Source: an uncultured Acidovorax sp.
Lineage (GTDB): Bacteria; Pseudomonadota; Gammaproteobacteria; Burkholderiales; Burkholderiaceae_C
NCBI GenBank assembly: GCA_913774955.1
Contig: CAJYKV010000023.1
Location: 84,894 to 148,893, forward strand
DNA length: 64,000 bases
Direction: 5' to 3'
Shown here: positions 8,071 through 16,639 of the stretch, piece by piece
Layout of the letters: every line of letters starts with the position of its first letter
Numbering within the stretch: position 1 is the first letter of the stretch
Notes under the pieces: generated by a model
Databases searched by the model: none
Told to the model about the DNA's origin: nothing
The model's input: the letters and a program-made list of their open reading frames with translations, nothing else
Made by a program: the position numbers and the translations under genes

Positions 8071-9093
8071 ATGTCAAAAATCAAGCCGGCCCCTTTGCCG
8101 CCCGACACCATGATCGGCGGCTACCGCGTGGTTCGCCGGCTTTCTTCCGGCGGCTTCGGCGTGGTGTACCTCGCCGTCGACCCGGAAGGGCAGCAGGTGG
8201 CCGTCAAGGAATACCTGCCCTCGTCCCTCGCCACGCGCGCGGCCGGGGAGCTGCTGCCCAAGGTGCCGCCCGAGAAGCTGTCGCTCTACCGGCTGGGCCT
8301 CAAGAGCTTCTTCGAAGAGGGCCGGGCGCTCGCCCAGATCTCGCACGCCTCGGTCGTGAGCGTGCTCAACTTCTTCCGCGAGAACGAGACCGTCTACATG
8401 GTGATGAACTACCTGGAGGGCGCGACCCTGCAGGACTTCATCATCACCGCGCGCGATCTCAAGACGCAGAAGGTGTTCCGCGAATCGACGATCCGCTCCC
8501 TCTTCGACGAGGTGCTGCGCGGCCTGCGCATCGTTCACCAGCACAAGATGCTGCACCTGGACATCAAGCCGGCCAACATCTTCATCACCGACGACAACAA
8601 GGCGGTGATGATCGATTTCGGGGCGGCGCGCGAAGTGCTGTCGAAGGAAGGCAATTTCATCCGGCCGATGTACACGCCCGGCTTCGCGGCGCCGGAGATG
8701 TACCGCCGCGATTCCTCGATGGGCCCGTGGACGGACATCTACGCCATCGGCGCCTGCATCTATGCCTGCATGCAGGGCTACCCTCCGAACGAGGCGCCGC
8801 AGCGCGCCGAGAAGGACCGGCTGTCGCTGTCGCTCAGCAAGCTGCGGGGCGTGTATTCCGACAACCTCATCGAGGTGGTGGAATGGTGCATGGCGCTCGA
8901 TCCGCTGTCGCGGCCGCAGTCGGTGTTCGCGCTGCAGAAGGAACTGAGCCGCGAGGGAGAGCGGCGCTACACGAAACTGTCGGTCGGCGAGCGGATGCGG
9001 CTGCAGCTCGACACACTGGTGTCGGATACCAAGAAGAACGTACAGAAGGTGGGCGAGGCCACGCGCCTCGGCGGAGGGGCTAAACAGAAATGA
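8071..9093 (+). CDS. Ser/Thr protein kinase (Hanks type)
   Basis: A 340-aa cytosolic kinase. Visible motifs: Gly-rich loop LSSGGFGVVY (25-33), VAVK lysine Lys46, catalytic loop HLDIKPAN (162-169) and DFG (182-184), then an APE-like segment (FAAPEMY). The catalytic loop has Leu where most kinases have Arg (HLD, not HRD), so it is a non-RD kinase and may not need activation-loop phosphorylation. No sensor domain or TM segment follows; the last 60 residues are basic. The start at 8071 is chosen because the 23 upstream codons are atypical. It overlaps the PP2C gene by ATGA (9090-9093), so the two are translationally coupled antagonists. Targets are unknown. Confidence 0.9.
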   Translation: MSKIKPAPLPPDTMIGGYRVVRRLSSGGFGVVYLAVDPEGQQVAVKEYLPSSLATRAAGELLPKVPPEKLSLYRLGLKSFFEEGRALAQISHASVVSVLNFFRENETVYMVMNYLEGATLQDFIITARDLKTQKVFRESTIRSLFDEVLRGLRIVHQHKMLHLDIKPANIFITDDNKAVMIDFGAAREVLSKEGNFIRPMYTPGFAAPEMYRRDSSMGPWTDIYAIGACIYACMQGYPPNEAPQRAEKDRLSLSLSKLRGVYSDNLIEVVEWCMALDPLSRPQSVFALQKELSREGERRYTKLSVGERMRLQLDTLVSDTKKNVQKVGEATRLGGGAKQK

Positions 9094-10004
9094 AATTTTC
9101 GGTCTTCCAGGTGAGCCGCCGCGGCGGCCGAGAGGTCAACGAGGACCGGATGGGCTACTGCTACACGCGGGAGTCCTGCCTGTTCGTGCTGGCGGACGGC
9201 ATGGGCGGCCATCCGGAAGGGGAGGTGGCCGCGCAGATCGCGGTGCAGACGGTGTCCGCGGCGTTCCAGCGCCAGGCCAAGCCGCTGCTGCCTTCCGTGG
9301 ACGCCTTCCTGGCCGAGGCGCTGCTGGCCGCCCACCACCAGATCCTGCGCTACGCGAGCGACAAGGGCATGCTGGACACGCCGCGCACCACGATCGTGGC
9401 CGCGGTGGTGCAGTCGGGCAGCGCGAGCTGGGTGCACTGCGGCGATTCCCGGCTCTACATGGTCCGCGCGGGCGAGCTGCTGACCCGCACGCGCGACCAT
9501 TCGTACATGGAGCTGCGCAGCGTGACGCTGCCCGCCCTGGACCGCGTGAACCGCAACGTGCTCTTCACCTGCCTCGGGTCGCCGACGAAGCCGATCTACG
9601 ACATCACCGGTCCCGTCGCCCTGGAGCAGGGCGATCGGCTGATGCTCTGCTCCGACGGCCTGTGGGGCGCGCTGGACGATGCCGCCATCGCACGGCCGCT
9701 CGGCCGGCTGCCGGTGTCCCAGGCGGTGCCGGAGCTCGTCGAGGATGCCCTGCGCAAGGCAGGGGATAGCAGCGACAACGTCACGGTGGTGGCGATGGAG
9801 TGGGAAACTCCGGACACCTTCGAATCCACGCAGGGCATCTCCACGCACAGCATCGCCGACGACGGTTTCGCGTCCACGATCCAGGCGGGCCCGTTCGGCG
9901 CGGGGCTCGGCGACGACCCGGACGACCTGGACGACGAAGCCATCGAACGCTCCATCGCGGAGATCAACGAGGCCATCCGGCGCTCTGCCGCGCGCAAGAG
10001 CTGA
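9090..10004 (+). CDS. PP2C-family Ser/Thr protein phosphatase
   Basis: A 304-aa metal-dependent phosphatase, probable partner of the preceding kinase. The PP2C metal-binding motifs are present: NEDR (17-20), ADGMGGH (35-41), [20 protein letters not shown] and DSSDNVTVV. The catalytic domain ends near residue 245; an acidic, probably disordered tail follows ([13 protein letters not shown]). The start codon overlaps the kinase stop (ATGA). rph follows 74 bp later. The pair sits upstream of rph-rdgB-hemW with no type VI secretion genes nearby, so a T6SS role has no local support. Confidence 0.92.
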   Translation: MKFSVFQVSRRGGREVNEDRMGYCYTRESCLFVLADGMGGHPEGEVAAQIAVQTVSAAFQRQAKPLLPSVDAFLAEALLAAHHQILRYASDKGMLDTPRTTIVAAVVQSGSASWVHCGDSRLYMVRAGELLTRTRDHSYMELRSVTLPALDRVNRNVLFTCLGSPTKPIYDITGPVALEQGDRLMLCSDGLWGALDDAAIARPLGRLPVSQAVPELVEDALRKAGDSSDNVTVVAMEWETPDTFESTQGISTHSIADDGFASTIQAGPFGAGLGDDPDDLDDEAIERSIAEINEAIRRSAARKS

Positions 10005-10078
10005 CGCGGCCCGCGGGGGCGATCCGTGCCCCCGGCCCGCCGGGGCCGTCTCCCATCCATCCACGCATCCCGCACACC

Positions 10079-10855
10079 ATGACCTCATCCCGGATTCCCG
10101 TTCCCTTCCAGCGCAGCGGAGGCCGCGCCGCCGATGCCCTGCGTCCCGTGCGCATCACGCGGCACTACACCATGCATGCGGAGGGTTCGGTGCTGGTCGA
10201 GTTCGGGCACACCAAGGTGCTCTGCACGGCCTCGGTGGAAGAGCGCGTGCCGCCGCACAAGCGGGGCAGCGGCGAGGGCTGGGTGACGGCGGAGTACGGC
10301 ATGCTTCCTCGGGCCACGCACACCCGCAGCGACCGCGAGGCCGCGCGCGGCAAGCAGACTGGCCGCACGCAGGAGATCCAGCGGCTGATCGGCCGCAGCC
10401 TGCGCGCGGTGTTCGATCTGAAGGCACTCGGCGAGCGCACGCTCCAGCTCGATTGCGACGTGCTGCAGGCCGACGGCGGCACGCGCACGGCGGCCATTAC
10501 GGGCGCCTGGGTCGCCGCGCACGATGCCGTCTCTGCGCTGCTGGGCGCCGGTAGAATCGCGGCCTCGCCCATCACCGCGCCGCTCGCGGCCGTGTCGGTG
10601 GGCATCGTGCAGGGCACGCCGCTGCTCGACCTGGAATACGTCGAGGACGTGCAGTGCGACACCGACATGAACGTGGTCATGATGGACGGCGGCCGCTTCG
10701 TGGAAGTGCAGGGCACGGCCGAGGGTGTGCCCTTCACGCGGCGCGAGATGGACCGCCTGCTCGAACTGGCGGCGCAGGGCGTGGATGCCCTGATCGCGGC
10801 GCAGCGGCAGGCGCTGTCCGCGTCCAGCTCCGTGCAGGACGCCTCCGCCCGGTGA
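10079..10855 (+). CDS. rph: Ribonuclease PH
   Basis: A phosphorolytic 3'-5' exoribonuclease that trims tRNA 3' ends. The 258-aa protein carries the family signatures: [20 protein letters not shown] near the N-terminus, the phosphate-binding [20 protein letters not shown] segment (about 79-98), and [11 protein letters not shown]. The ATG at 10079 matches the expected family start. rdgB follows after 69 bp, the usual rph-rdgB-hemW order. Confidence 0.97.
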   Translation: MTSSRIPVPFQRSGGRAADALRPVRITRHYTMHAEGSVLVEFGHTKVLCTASVEERVPPHKRGSGEGWVTAEYGMLPRATHTRSDREAARGKQTGRTQEIQRLIGRSLRAVFDLKALGERTLQLDCDVLQADGGTRTAAITGAWVAAHDAVSALLGAGRIAASPITAPLAAVSVGIVQGTPLLDLEYVEDVQCDTDMNVVMMDGGRFVEVQGTAEGVPFTRREMDRLLELAAQGVDALIAAQRQALSASSSVQDASAR

Positions 10856-10924
10856 GCCGCACGGCGCGTGGCCCGCACGCCATCCCCCACGACATCCAAG
10901 AAGACACCGCAGTAGGCAACCCCC

Positions 10925-11524
10925 ATGAGACTCGTTCTGGCTTCCAACAATCGCGGCAAGCTCGCCGAGCTGCAGAGCATGTTCGCGCCCCTGGGCGTGG
11001 AGCTGGTGCGGCAGGCGGACCTGGGCGTGGGCGAGGCCGAGGAGCCGTTCCATACGTTCGTGGAAAACGCGCTGGCCAAGGCGCGCTTCGCGTCGGGCCA
11101 CACCGGGCTGCCCGCCCTGGCCGATGATGCCGGGCTCTGCGTGGATGCCTTCGGCGGGCAGCCGGGCGTGCAGACGGCCTACTACGCCACGCAGTTCGGC
11201 TACGAGAAGGGCGACGCCAGCAATGTGCGTGCGCTGCTGGAGCAGATGCGCGGCGTGGCCTCGCGGCGTGCGGCCATGGTGAGCACGCTGGTGGCCGTGC
11301 GCAGCCCGGAAGACCCGGAGCCGCTCATCGCCGTGGGCCGCGTGGTGGGCGAGATCGCGCCCGAGCCGCGCGGCGACGGGGGATTCGGCTTCGATCCCGT
11401 GATGTTCATCCCCGAGTTCGGCAAGACCTTCGCCGAGCTGCCGGTGGACGTGAAAAACGCGCACAGCCACCGCGGGCGCTCCGCGCAGCAGATGCTTTCG
11501 CTGATGCGCGAGCGCTGGTTCTGA
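10925..11524 (+). CDS. rdgB: dITP/XTP pyrophosphatase (RdgB/HAM1)
   Basis: House-cleaning enzyme that hydrolyses non-canonical purine NTPs (dITP, XTP) to monophosphates. The 199-aa protein starts MRLVLASNNRGKLAELQ, the SxNxxK signature of the family, and has PALADDAGLCVDAFGGQPGV with the catalytic Asp and GGFGFDPVMFIPEFGKTFAE. Length is typical. It is between rph and hemW on the same strand. Confidence 0.97.
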   Translation: MRLVLASNNRGKLAELQSMFAPLGVELVRQADLGVGEAEEPFHTFVENALAKARFASGHTGLPALADDAGLCVDAFGGQPGVQTAYYATQFGYEKGDASNVRALLEQMRGVASRRAAMVSTLVAVRSPEDPEPLIAVGRVVGEIAPEPRGDGGFGFDPVMFIPEFGKTFAELPVDVKNAHSHRGRSAQQMLSLMRERWF

Positions 11525-11584
11525 CGGGGCCCGCCGGTTGCCGGCATCCGGGCCCCCCGCACTTCCCTCACCGTTTTCCATTCC

Positions 11585-12835
11585 GTGTCCATTCCCATTC
11601 TTCCTGCCGACGGCAGCCCGGACGACGCTGCTCCGGCACCTCTGCGTGACGTGCGCCATTCGATGCGCCCGGGCGTGCTGAGCCTGGGCAGCCTGCCGCC
11701 GCTGTCGCTCTATGTGCACCTGCCCTGGTGCCTGAAGAAATGCCCGTATTGCGACTTCAATTCGCACGAGGCGCAGGGCGGCCGGGGCGCGCTGCCCGAG
11801 CAGCGCTACCTGGACGCGCTGATGGCGGACCTGGAAGCCGCGCTGCCGCTCATCTGGGGCCGCACCGTGCACAGCGTGTTCATCGGCGGGGGCACGCCAA
11901 GCCTGTTCTCGCCCGCGGCGATCGACCAGCTGATCGGCGGCGTGCGCGCGCGGCTGCGGCTGGAGGCGGATGCCGAGATCACGCTGGAGGCGAACCCCGG
12001 CACCTTCGAGAAGGAGCGGTTCCGCGCCTACCGCGGCGCCGGTGTCACGCGGCTGTCCATCGGCGTGCAGAGCTTCGACGACCGATTTTTGTCGGCGCTC
12101 GGGCGCGTACACGACCGGGCGCAGGCGCTCGCGGCCGTCGGGGAGGCGGCGCAGGCCTTCGATACCTTCAACCTCGACATCATGTATGCGCTGCCGGGCC
12201 AGGGCCTGGAGGACTTGGAGCGCGACGTGGCGCTCGCGCTCTCGCTGGGGCCGCCGCACATCTCCATCTACCACCTGACGATCGAGCCGAACACGTATTT
12301 CGCAAAGTTCCCGCCGCGCCTGCCGGAGGACGACCAGGCCTATGCCATGCTGGACCGCATCACCGAGATGACGGGCGCGGCCGGGCTGCAGCGCTACGAA
12401 GTGTCGGCCTATGCGCGGCCGGGCCATGCCTGCGTGCACAACACCAATTACTGGCGGTTCGGCGATTACCTCGGCATCGGGGCTGGCGCGCATTCGAAGA
12501 TCAGCTTCGCGCACCGCATCGTGCGCCAGGTGCGTACGCGCGATCCGCAGCGCTACATGGACCGCGCCCTGGCCGGCAATGCCGTGGCGCAGGACCACGA
12601 GGTGAAGCGCGCGGACCTGCCGTTCGAATTCATGCTCAACGCGCTGCGCCTGCGGGACGGTTTCGCGCTGCAGGACTTCACCGAGCGCACGGGCCTTCCG
12701 CTGTCGTCCATCGCCGCTGCGCTCGACGAAGCGCAGCGCAAGGGCCTGATCGAGCGCGATGCCGCGCATGTGCGGCCCACGGAGCGCGGGTTCGATTTCC
12801 TCAGCGATCTGCAGGAGCTGTTCCTGGCGGACTGA
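11585..12835 (+). CDS. hemW: HemW, radical SAM heme chaperone
   Basis: A 416-aa radical SAM protein related to HemN. The CxxxCxxC cluster motif is Cys49, Cys53 and Cys56 in WCLKKCPYCDFNSH, followed by GGGTPS and an EANPGT segment. It lacks the HemN N-terminal extension, and the operon with rdgB is the usual location of hemW, so heme trafficking rather than coproporphyrinogen oxidation is the better call. The start is GTG at 11585; no strong ribosome-binding site is visible, and the 40 residues before the core are poorly conserved, so a later start is possible. Confidence 0.92.
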   Translation: MSIPILPADGSPDDAAPAPLRDVRHSMRPGVLSLGSLPPLSLYVHLPWCLKKCPYCDFNSHEAQGGRGALPEQRYLDALMADLEAALPLIWGRTVHSVFIGGGTPSLFSPAAIDQLIGGVRARLRLEADAEITLEANPGTFEKERFRAYRGAGVTRLSIGVQSFDDRFLSALGRVHDRAQALAAVGEAAQAFDTFNLDIMYALPGQGLEDLERDVALALSLGPPHISIYHLTIEPNTYFAKFPPRLPEDDQAYAMLDRITEMTGAAGLQRYEVSAYARPGHACVHNTNYWRFGDYLGIGAGAHSKISFAHRIVRQVRTRDPQRYMDRALAGNAVAQDHEVKRADLPFEFMLNALRLRDGFALQDFTERTGLPLSSIAAALDEAQRKGLIERDAAHVRPTERGFDFLSDLQELFLAD

Positions 12836-12850
12836 AGGGGCCGCCCCGTG

Positions 12851-13186
12851 TCAGCCGCACTGCACCGTGGTGATGCGGCCGGCCTCGTCCACGTAGAGGT
12901 TCAGGCGCTGCGCATCGAACTCCTTGGTGACCATCTGGCCGGGGCGCAGGATGCGGGCCAGGTGCGCACCGGAGCGCACGCGTGCATCCTCGACCACCTT
13001 CGCGGTGCTGTTCTGACCGACCAGGCCCTGTACGGGCTGGGCATTGCAGGTGCCGCCCAACGGAGCGCCGGTGGGACCGGTCGGCGACGGCGTGGCTGAA
13101 CCGCCCCAGGGCATGTTGGCACTGCTGCAGCCGCTGGCCAGGAGGACGGCGGCGGTGGTGGCGAGGGTGGCGGCAAGAATTCGCAT
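12851..13186 (-). CDS. Lipoprotein with peptidase inhibitor I78 domain
   Basis: A 111-aa secreted protein with a lipobox (LASGC, Cys20) after a hydrophobic signal segment. A Pro/Gly-rich linker leads to an I78-like domain (about 45-111): GTCNAQPVQGLVG, ARVRSGAHLARILRPGQ, a conserved RLNLYVDEAGRI and terminal CG. I78 proteins inhibit serine proteases or are structural relatives of unknown role; anchored in the outer membrane it might protect against foreign proteases (inference). It is convergent with hemW, 15 bp apart. Confidence 0.8.
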   Translation of the reverse strand: MRILAATLATTAAVLLASGCSSANMPWGGSATPSPTGPTGAPLGGTCNAQPVQGLVGQNSTAKVVEDARVRSGAHLARILRPGQMVTKEFDAQRLNLYVDEAGRITTVQCG

Positions 13187-13360
13187 CGATGGTACTCCGT
13201 GGAGGATGGGTGGAAGCTGCCGGGCCGCACTGGCGGGCCCGCTGCCGCCACCATAGCCTAGCGGTAATGCACGATGCGTCACCAGCGGTAACACGGGAGT
13301 ACGAACGAGCCCCCCGGTTCTCGTCGGCGCGGATGTGCGTGCGCCTCCGCGGTGCCCGGC

Positions 13361-14377
13361 TCAGCCGTTGCGGAACAGGAAGCTGTAGGCATTCAGGGCG
13401 GGCACGCCGCCGAGGTGGGCGTAGAGCACCCGGGAGCCTGCGGGAAACTCGCCCAGCCGTACCTTCTCGATCATGCCGTGCATGGATTTTCCTTCGTACA
13501 CCGGGTCGGTCAGCATGCCTTCCGTGCGGGCGCACAGGCGGATGGCTTCCAGCGTGCCTTCGTTGGGCAGGCCGTATTCAGGACCGCCGAAGCGTTCGTC
13601 GAGCACGATGTCGGCTTCGGTGATCTCGCGGCCCAGCTCCACCAGTTCCGCCGTATTCCGGGCGATGCGCAGGATCTGTTCGCGCGTCTGCGCAGGCTTG
13701 GCCGATGCGTCGATGCCGATCACCCGGTCCGCCCGGCCATCCGCCGCGAAGCCCACGGCCATCCCGGCCTGCGTGCTGCCGGTGACCGAGCACACCACGA
13801 TGTAGTCGAACCGGAAGCCCAGCTCCTGTTCCTGCTGCCGCACCTCTTCGGCGAAACCCACGAAACCCAGGCCGCCATAGGGGTGCTCGGAGCAGCCTGC
13901 CGGGATCGGGAAGGGCTTGCCGCCGGCCTTGCGGACATCTTCCATGGCCTGTTCCCAGCTCGGGCGGATGCCGATGTCGAAGCCCGCGGCGTCCAGCCGC
14001 ACGTCGGCGCCCAGGATCCGGCTCATCTCGATGTTGCCCACGCGGTCATACACCGCGTCGGAATAGTTCACCCAGTTCTCCTGCACCAGAACGCACTTCA
14101 TGCCCAGGTGGGCGGCGACCGCGGCCACCTGGCGCGTCTGGTTGGACTGGATGCCGCCGATGGACACCAGCGTGTCGTAGCCGCCAGCGATCGCCTCGGG
14201 GATGAGGTATTCCAGCTTGCGGGTCTTGTTGCCACCGAAGGCCAAGCCCGAATTGCAATCCTCGCGCTTGGCGTAGAGCTCGACCTTGCCGCCCAGTTGG
14301 GCCGATAGGCGCTCGAGCGGATGGATGGGCGTGGGGCCGAACGTAAGGGAGTGGCGGGGAAATTTCTGCAGGTTCAT
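13361..14377 (-). CDS. acdS: 1-aminocyclopropane-1-carboxylate deaminase
   Basis: PLP enzyme converting ACC, the plant ethylene precursor, to 2-oxobutyrate and ammonia, a trait of plant-associated bacteria. The 338-aa protein has the family length and every diagnostic residue: Lys51 (GGNKTRK, PLP Schiff base), Ser78 (GGIQSNQ), Tyr294, Glu295 ([11 protein letters not shown]) and Leu322 (AHLGG). Glu295 with Leu322 separates true ACC deaminases from D-cysteine desulfhydrases. The start at 14377 gives [20 protein letters not shown], the canonical N-terminus. The Lrp-type activator acdR, often divergent from acdS, is not next to it; the 432 bp upstream hold no gene. Confidence 0.96.
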   Translation of the reverse strand: MNLQKFPRHSLTFGPTPIHPLERLSAQLGGKVELYAKREDCNSGLAFGGNKTRKLEYLIPEAIAGGYDTLVSIGGIQSNQTRQVAAVAAHLGMKCVLVQENWVNYSDAVYDRVGNIEMSRILGADVRLDAAGFDIGIRPSWEQAMEDVRKAGGKPFPIPAGCSEHPYGGLGFVGFAEEVRQQEQELGFRFDYIVVCSVTGSTQAGMAVGFAADGRADRVIGIDASAKPAQTREQILRIARNTAELVELGREITEADIVLDERFGGPEYGLPNEGTLEAIRLCARTEGMLTDPVYEGKSMHGMIEKVRLGEFPAGSRVLYAHLGGVPALNAYSFLFRNG

Positions 14378-14809
14378 GGCGGCTTCCGGCGTTGCGTGAC
14401 GGGGAGGAACGGGAGATCCGACGGAAGCCCGGCGCAGTCTGCGCGTGAGAGCATCCGTTGCCGTTATGTTAGAAAAATGCGGCTGCAACGGGGTTGCGAA
14501 TTCATTGTTAAATACCTACAAAAATTCATGGACGGCGCAAGATGATGCTAATGAAATTTCTGTTGATCGTGGATATAAGAAATAAAAATTTGTGCGGCGT
14601 CTGGGGATGGGGTGTGGCTGCCTTCAGCCACTGACCGCCGAGGAGCGCCACCGCCTTGAATGCAGCACATGGGCGCGTCTGCGGTTCGCCAGCGATGGAA
14701 GGGTGGGGGTGCGTGGGTCGCGCCCTGGCAGCCGCGATGGTTTCGCGGCGGCGGGGGGCGAAGGAAGACAGGCGTCGGAAGCAGAACGTGCAGGCCCCGC
14801 GCCCGATGC
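14378..14809. other. Intergenic region upstream of acdS
   Basis: 432 bp without a convincing gene. It contains an AT-rich patch at about 14465-14600 in an otherwise GC-rich stretch, which is where an acdS promoter and regulator sites would be expected. I cannot define a clear -35/-10 pair or an Lrp box by eye. Confidence 0.5.
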
Positions 14810-16195
14810 CTACTGGCGCTGGGACGATGCGGCGGACGTCTCGAGGCCGAGCGCACGGATCCGCGCGGCTGCGGCGTTGGCCTGCGACGTGGAGGTGAAG
14901 GGGCCGGCGCGCACGCGCAGCAATTCGCGGCCGTCGGCAGCGGTGATTTTCTGCGTTGCCGCGGGAAGGCCGGCTCCCTGCAGCATGCCGTGGGCCCGCC
15001 GCGCATTGGCGGGCTCGGCGAACAGGCCGACGTTGATGTAGAGCTTGCGCAGGGCGGCGGCGTTCGGCCGGCCGGGCGTGCCGGCCGCAGCCGGGCTGCG
15101 GGTGGTCGCGGCTGCGGCCGCGGTGGTCTGCCGGGGCGCGGATGCCGCTGGTGCGGCGCGCGAGGCCCGAGGGGCTGGCGATGCAGCCTCGGCCGGTGCG
15201 GGCGCGGCAGGCGCCGGGCTCGCCGCTGCGGCGGCTGAGGCGGAGGCGGGCGGCACCGCCGTGGAGGCTGCGCTGGCGGGTGCCGCCGTGTCGCGTGCCG
15301 GGGCCATGGGCTGCGGACCGCGCGCCTGCGAGGCGGCGCGCTGTACTGCCGGCGCTGAGGATTCTTCCGGGGCGGATGCCGACGGCAACGCAGTGGCGGA
15401 TGCCCGAGCGGATGCACTGGTGGACGCGGTCGCGGACAGGGCAGGTACGGAAGCGTCCGGGGCCGCAGCGGACGCCGCGGAGGCGGGCCCGGTCGCTCCG
15501 GCGGCGGCGTCGGATGCGGAAGGCGGGACCGATGCAGGTGCCGATGCGGTCCCGGGCCCTGCCGTTCCCGCCGCTGCCGTTGCCGCAGGCGCGGCGGTGG
15601 GCGGGGCGTGGGGCGTGGCGGGCGAGCCCTGCGGGAACGGTTGCAGCAGCACGAGGGCCGCCAGCAGCAGTGCCAGCACGGCGTTGATGGCGGCGATGCC
15701 GATGAGGCGGCGCCGCGTCGGCGCATGCCGGGCAAGCTGCGCCTGGGCCTGCGCGAGCGTGGCCGAGGCGGACAGCGCCTTGGTGATGCGCTTGCGGATG
15801 TCGCCATGGACGATGGCATGGCCGTAGAGCCCCGGGATCACGGTGGCGGCCAGCAGCACCGCCAGCCCGAGTCCGGCGAGCACCGGCATCGGCAATGTGC
15901 CCGTGTAGTGACCGACCGCGACCGCCAGCAGGGCCAGCCCTTCCAGGGCCGCCACATACACCAGCGCGGCGCCCCAGAGCCGGCGAAAGAGCATCCAGTT
16001 CAGCGTGCAGAGCGCGGCCGCCCAGTTCCAGCCGGGCAGGGTGCGGCCGGCACTGTCGAAACGCTCGAACGCCTGCAGATAGCGCGCGGCGCCGACCGGC
16101 CCGAGCGCGGCCCGGTACAGCACGGCCATGGTGCTGTCGTCGGTGCGTCGGGACGGGGCGGCGGCGGTGACCGCGTAGGCCGAGAGGTCGGGCAT
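14810..16195 (-). CDS. DUF2628-like membrane protein with long Ala/Pro/Ser linker and C-terminal SPOR domain
   Basis: A 461-aa protein. The N-terminal part (about 20-165) resembles DUF2628: YLQAFERFDSAGRTLPGWNW, then two or three hydrophobic segments (about 60-115) and another TM at about 160-180. An approximately 190-residue Ala/Pro/Ser linker follows, and the last 75 residues form a SPOR domain (LYINVGLFAEPANARRA, then LLRVRAGPFTS). SPOR domains bind denuded septal peptidoglycan, so the protein may span from the inner membrane to the septal wall (inference). The start MPDLSAYAV at 16195 is chosen because the long upstream extension is antisense to the SDR remnant. Confidence 0.75.
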   Translation of the reverse strand: MPDLSAYAVTAAAPSRRTDDSTMAVLYRAALGPVGAARYLQAFERFDSAGRTLPGWNWAAALCTLNWMLFRRLWGAALVYVAALEGLALLAVAVGHYTGTLPMPVLAGLGLAVLLAATVIPGLYGHAIVHGDIRKRITKALSASATLAQAQAQLARHAPTRRRLIGIAAINAVLALLLAALVLLQPFPQGSPATPHAPPTAAPAATAAAGTAGPGTASAPASVPPSASDAAAGATGPASAASAAAPDASVPALSATASTSASARASATALPSASAPEESSAPAVQRAASQARGPQPMAPARDTAAPASAASTAVPPASASAAAAASPAPAAPAPAEAASPAPRASRAAPAASAPRQTTAAAAATTRSPAAAGTPGRPNAAALRKLYINVGLFAEPANARRAHGMLQGAGLPAATQKITAADGRELLRVRAGPFTSTSQANAAAARIRALGLETSAASSQRQ

Positions 16196-16210
16196 GGCCG
16201 GGATTCTGGC

Positions 16211-16612
16211 ATGCCGTATCCTCATCCCGGCCCGATCGCCGGATTCCAGCCGGGCAGCTTCCAGGCGGTTTACAACGGCACCAAGGCCTTCGTGGATTCG
16301 TTCGCTGCCGCGCTGCGCAACGAATTGCAGGACCGTGGGGTCACGGTCCCCTGCCTCATGCCGGGCGTCACCGACACGAACTTCTTCGAGCGCGCCGGCA
16401 TGCTGGACACGAAGGTCGGCGCCCAGCCGGACAAGTCCGATCCGGCGGGCGTGGCGCATGCCGGGTGGCGCGCGATGGAGGCCGGGAAGGCCGGCGTGGT
16501 CGTTGGGCTGGCCGACAAGCTGCAGGTGGCGATGGCGAAGGTGGCGCCCTCGCAGTTCGTGGCGGAGCAGCACCGGAAGATGGCGGAGCCGGGCACGGCG
16601 CATCCCCGCTGA
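16211..16612 (+). pseudogene. C-terminal remnant of a short-chain dehydrogenase
   Basis: The reading frame from an ATG at 16211 encodes about 133 residues matching the back half of an SDR: IAGFQPGSFQAVYNGTKAF contains the catalytic YxxxK and the segment just before it, followed by a normal SDR tail. The Rossmann nucleotide-binding half (TGxxxGIG) and catalytic Ser are absent, and the sequence upstream is the 5' end of an antisense gene, so a deletion has removed the first half. In Rhodobacter an SDR gene lies in the singlet-oxygen operon with the same FAD oxidoreductase, DUF1365 and Cfa relatives, so this may be its relic (inference). Confidence 0.75.
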
Positions 16613-16639
16613 AGCGGCGCGCGGCGGCACGCCCGCGTG

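Noticed and set aside
8071..10004. Type VI secretion kinase/phosphatase pair
   Set aside because: No tss, tag or FHA genes occur nearby; the neighbourhood is housekeeping.
13361..14377. D-cysteine desulfhydrase instead of ACC deaminase
   Set aside because: Residues 295 (Glu) and 322 (Leu) are those of true ACC deaminases.
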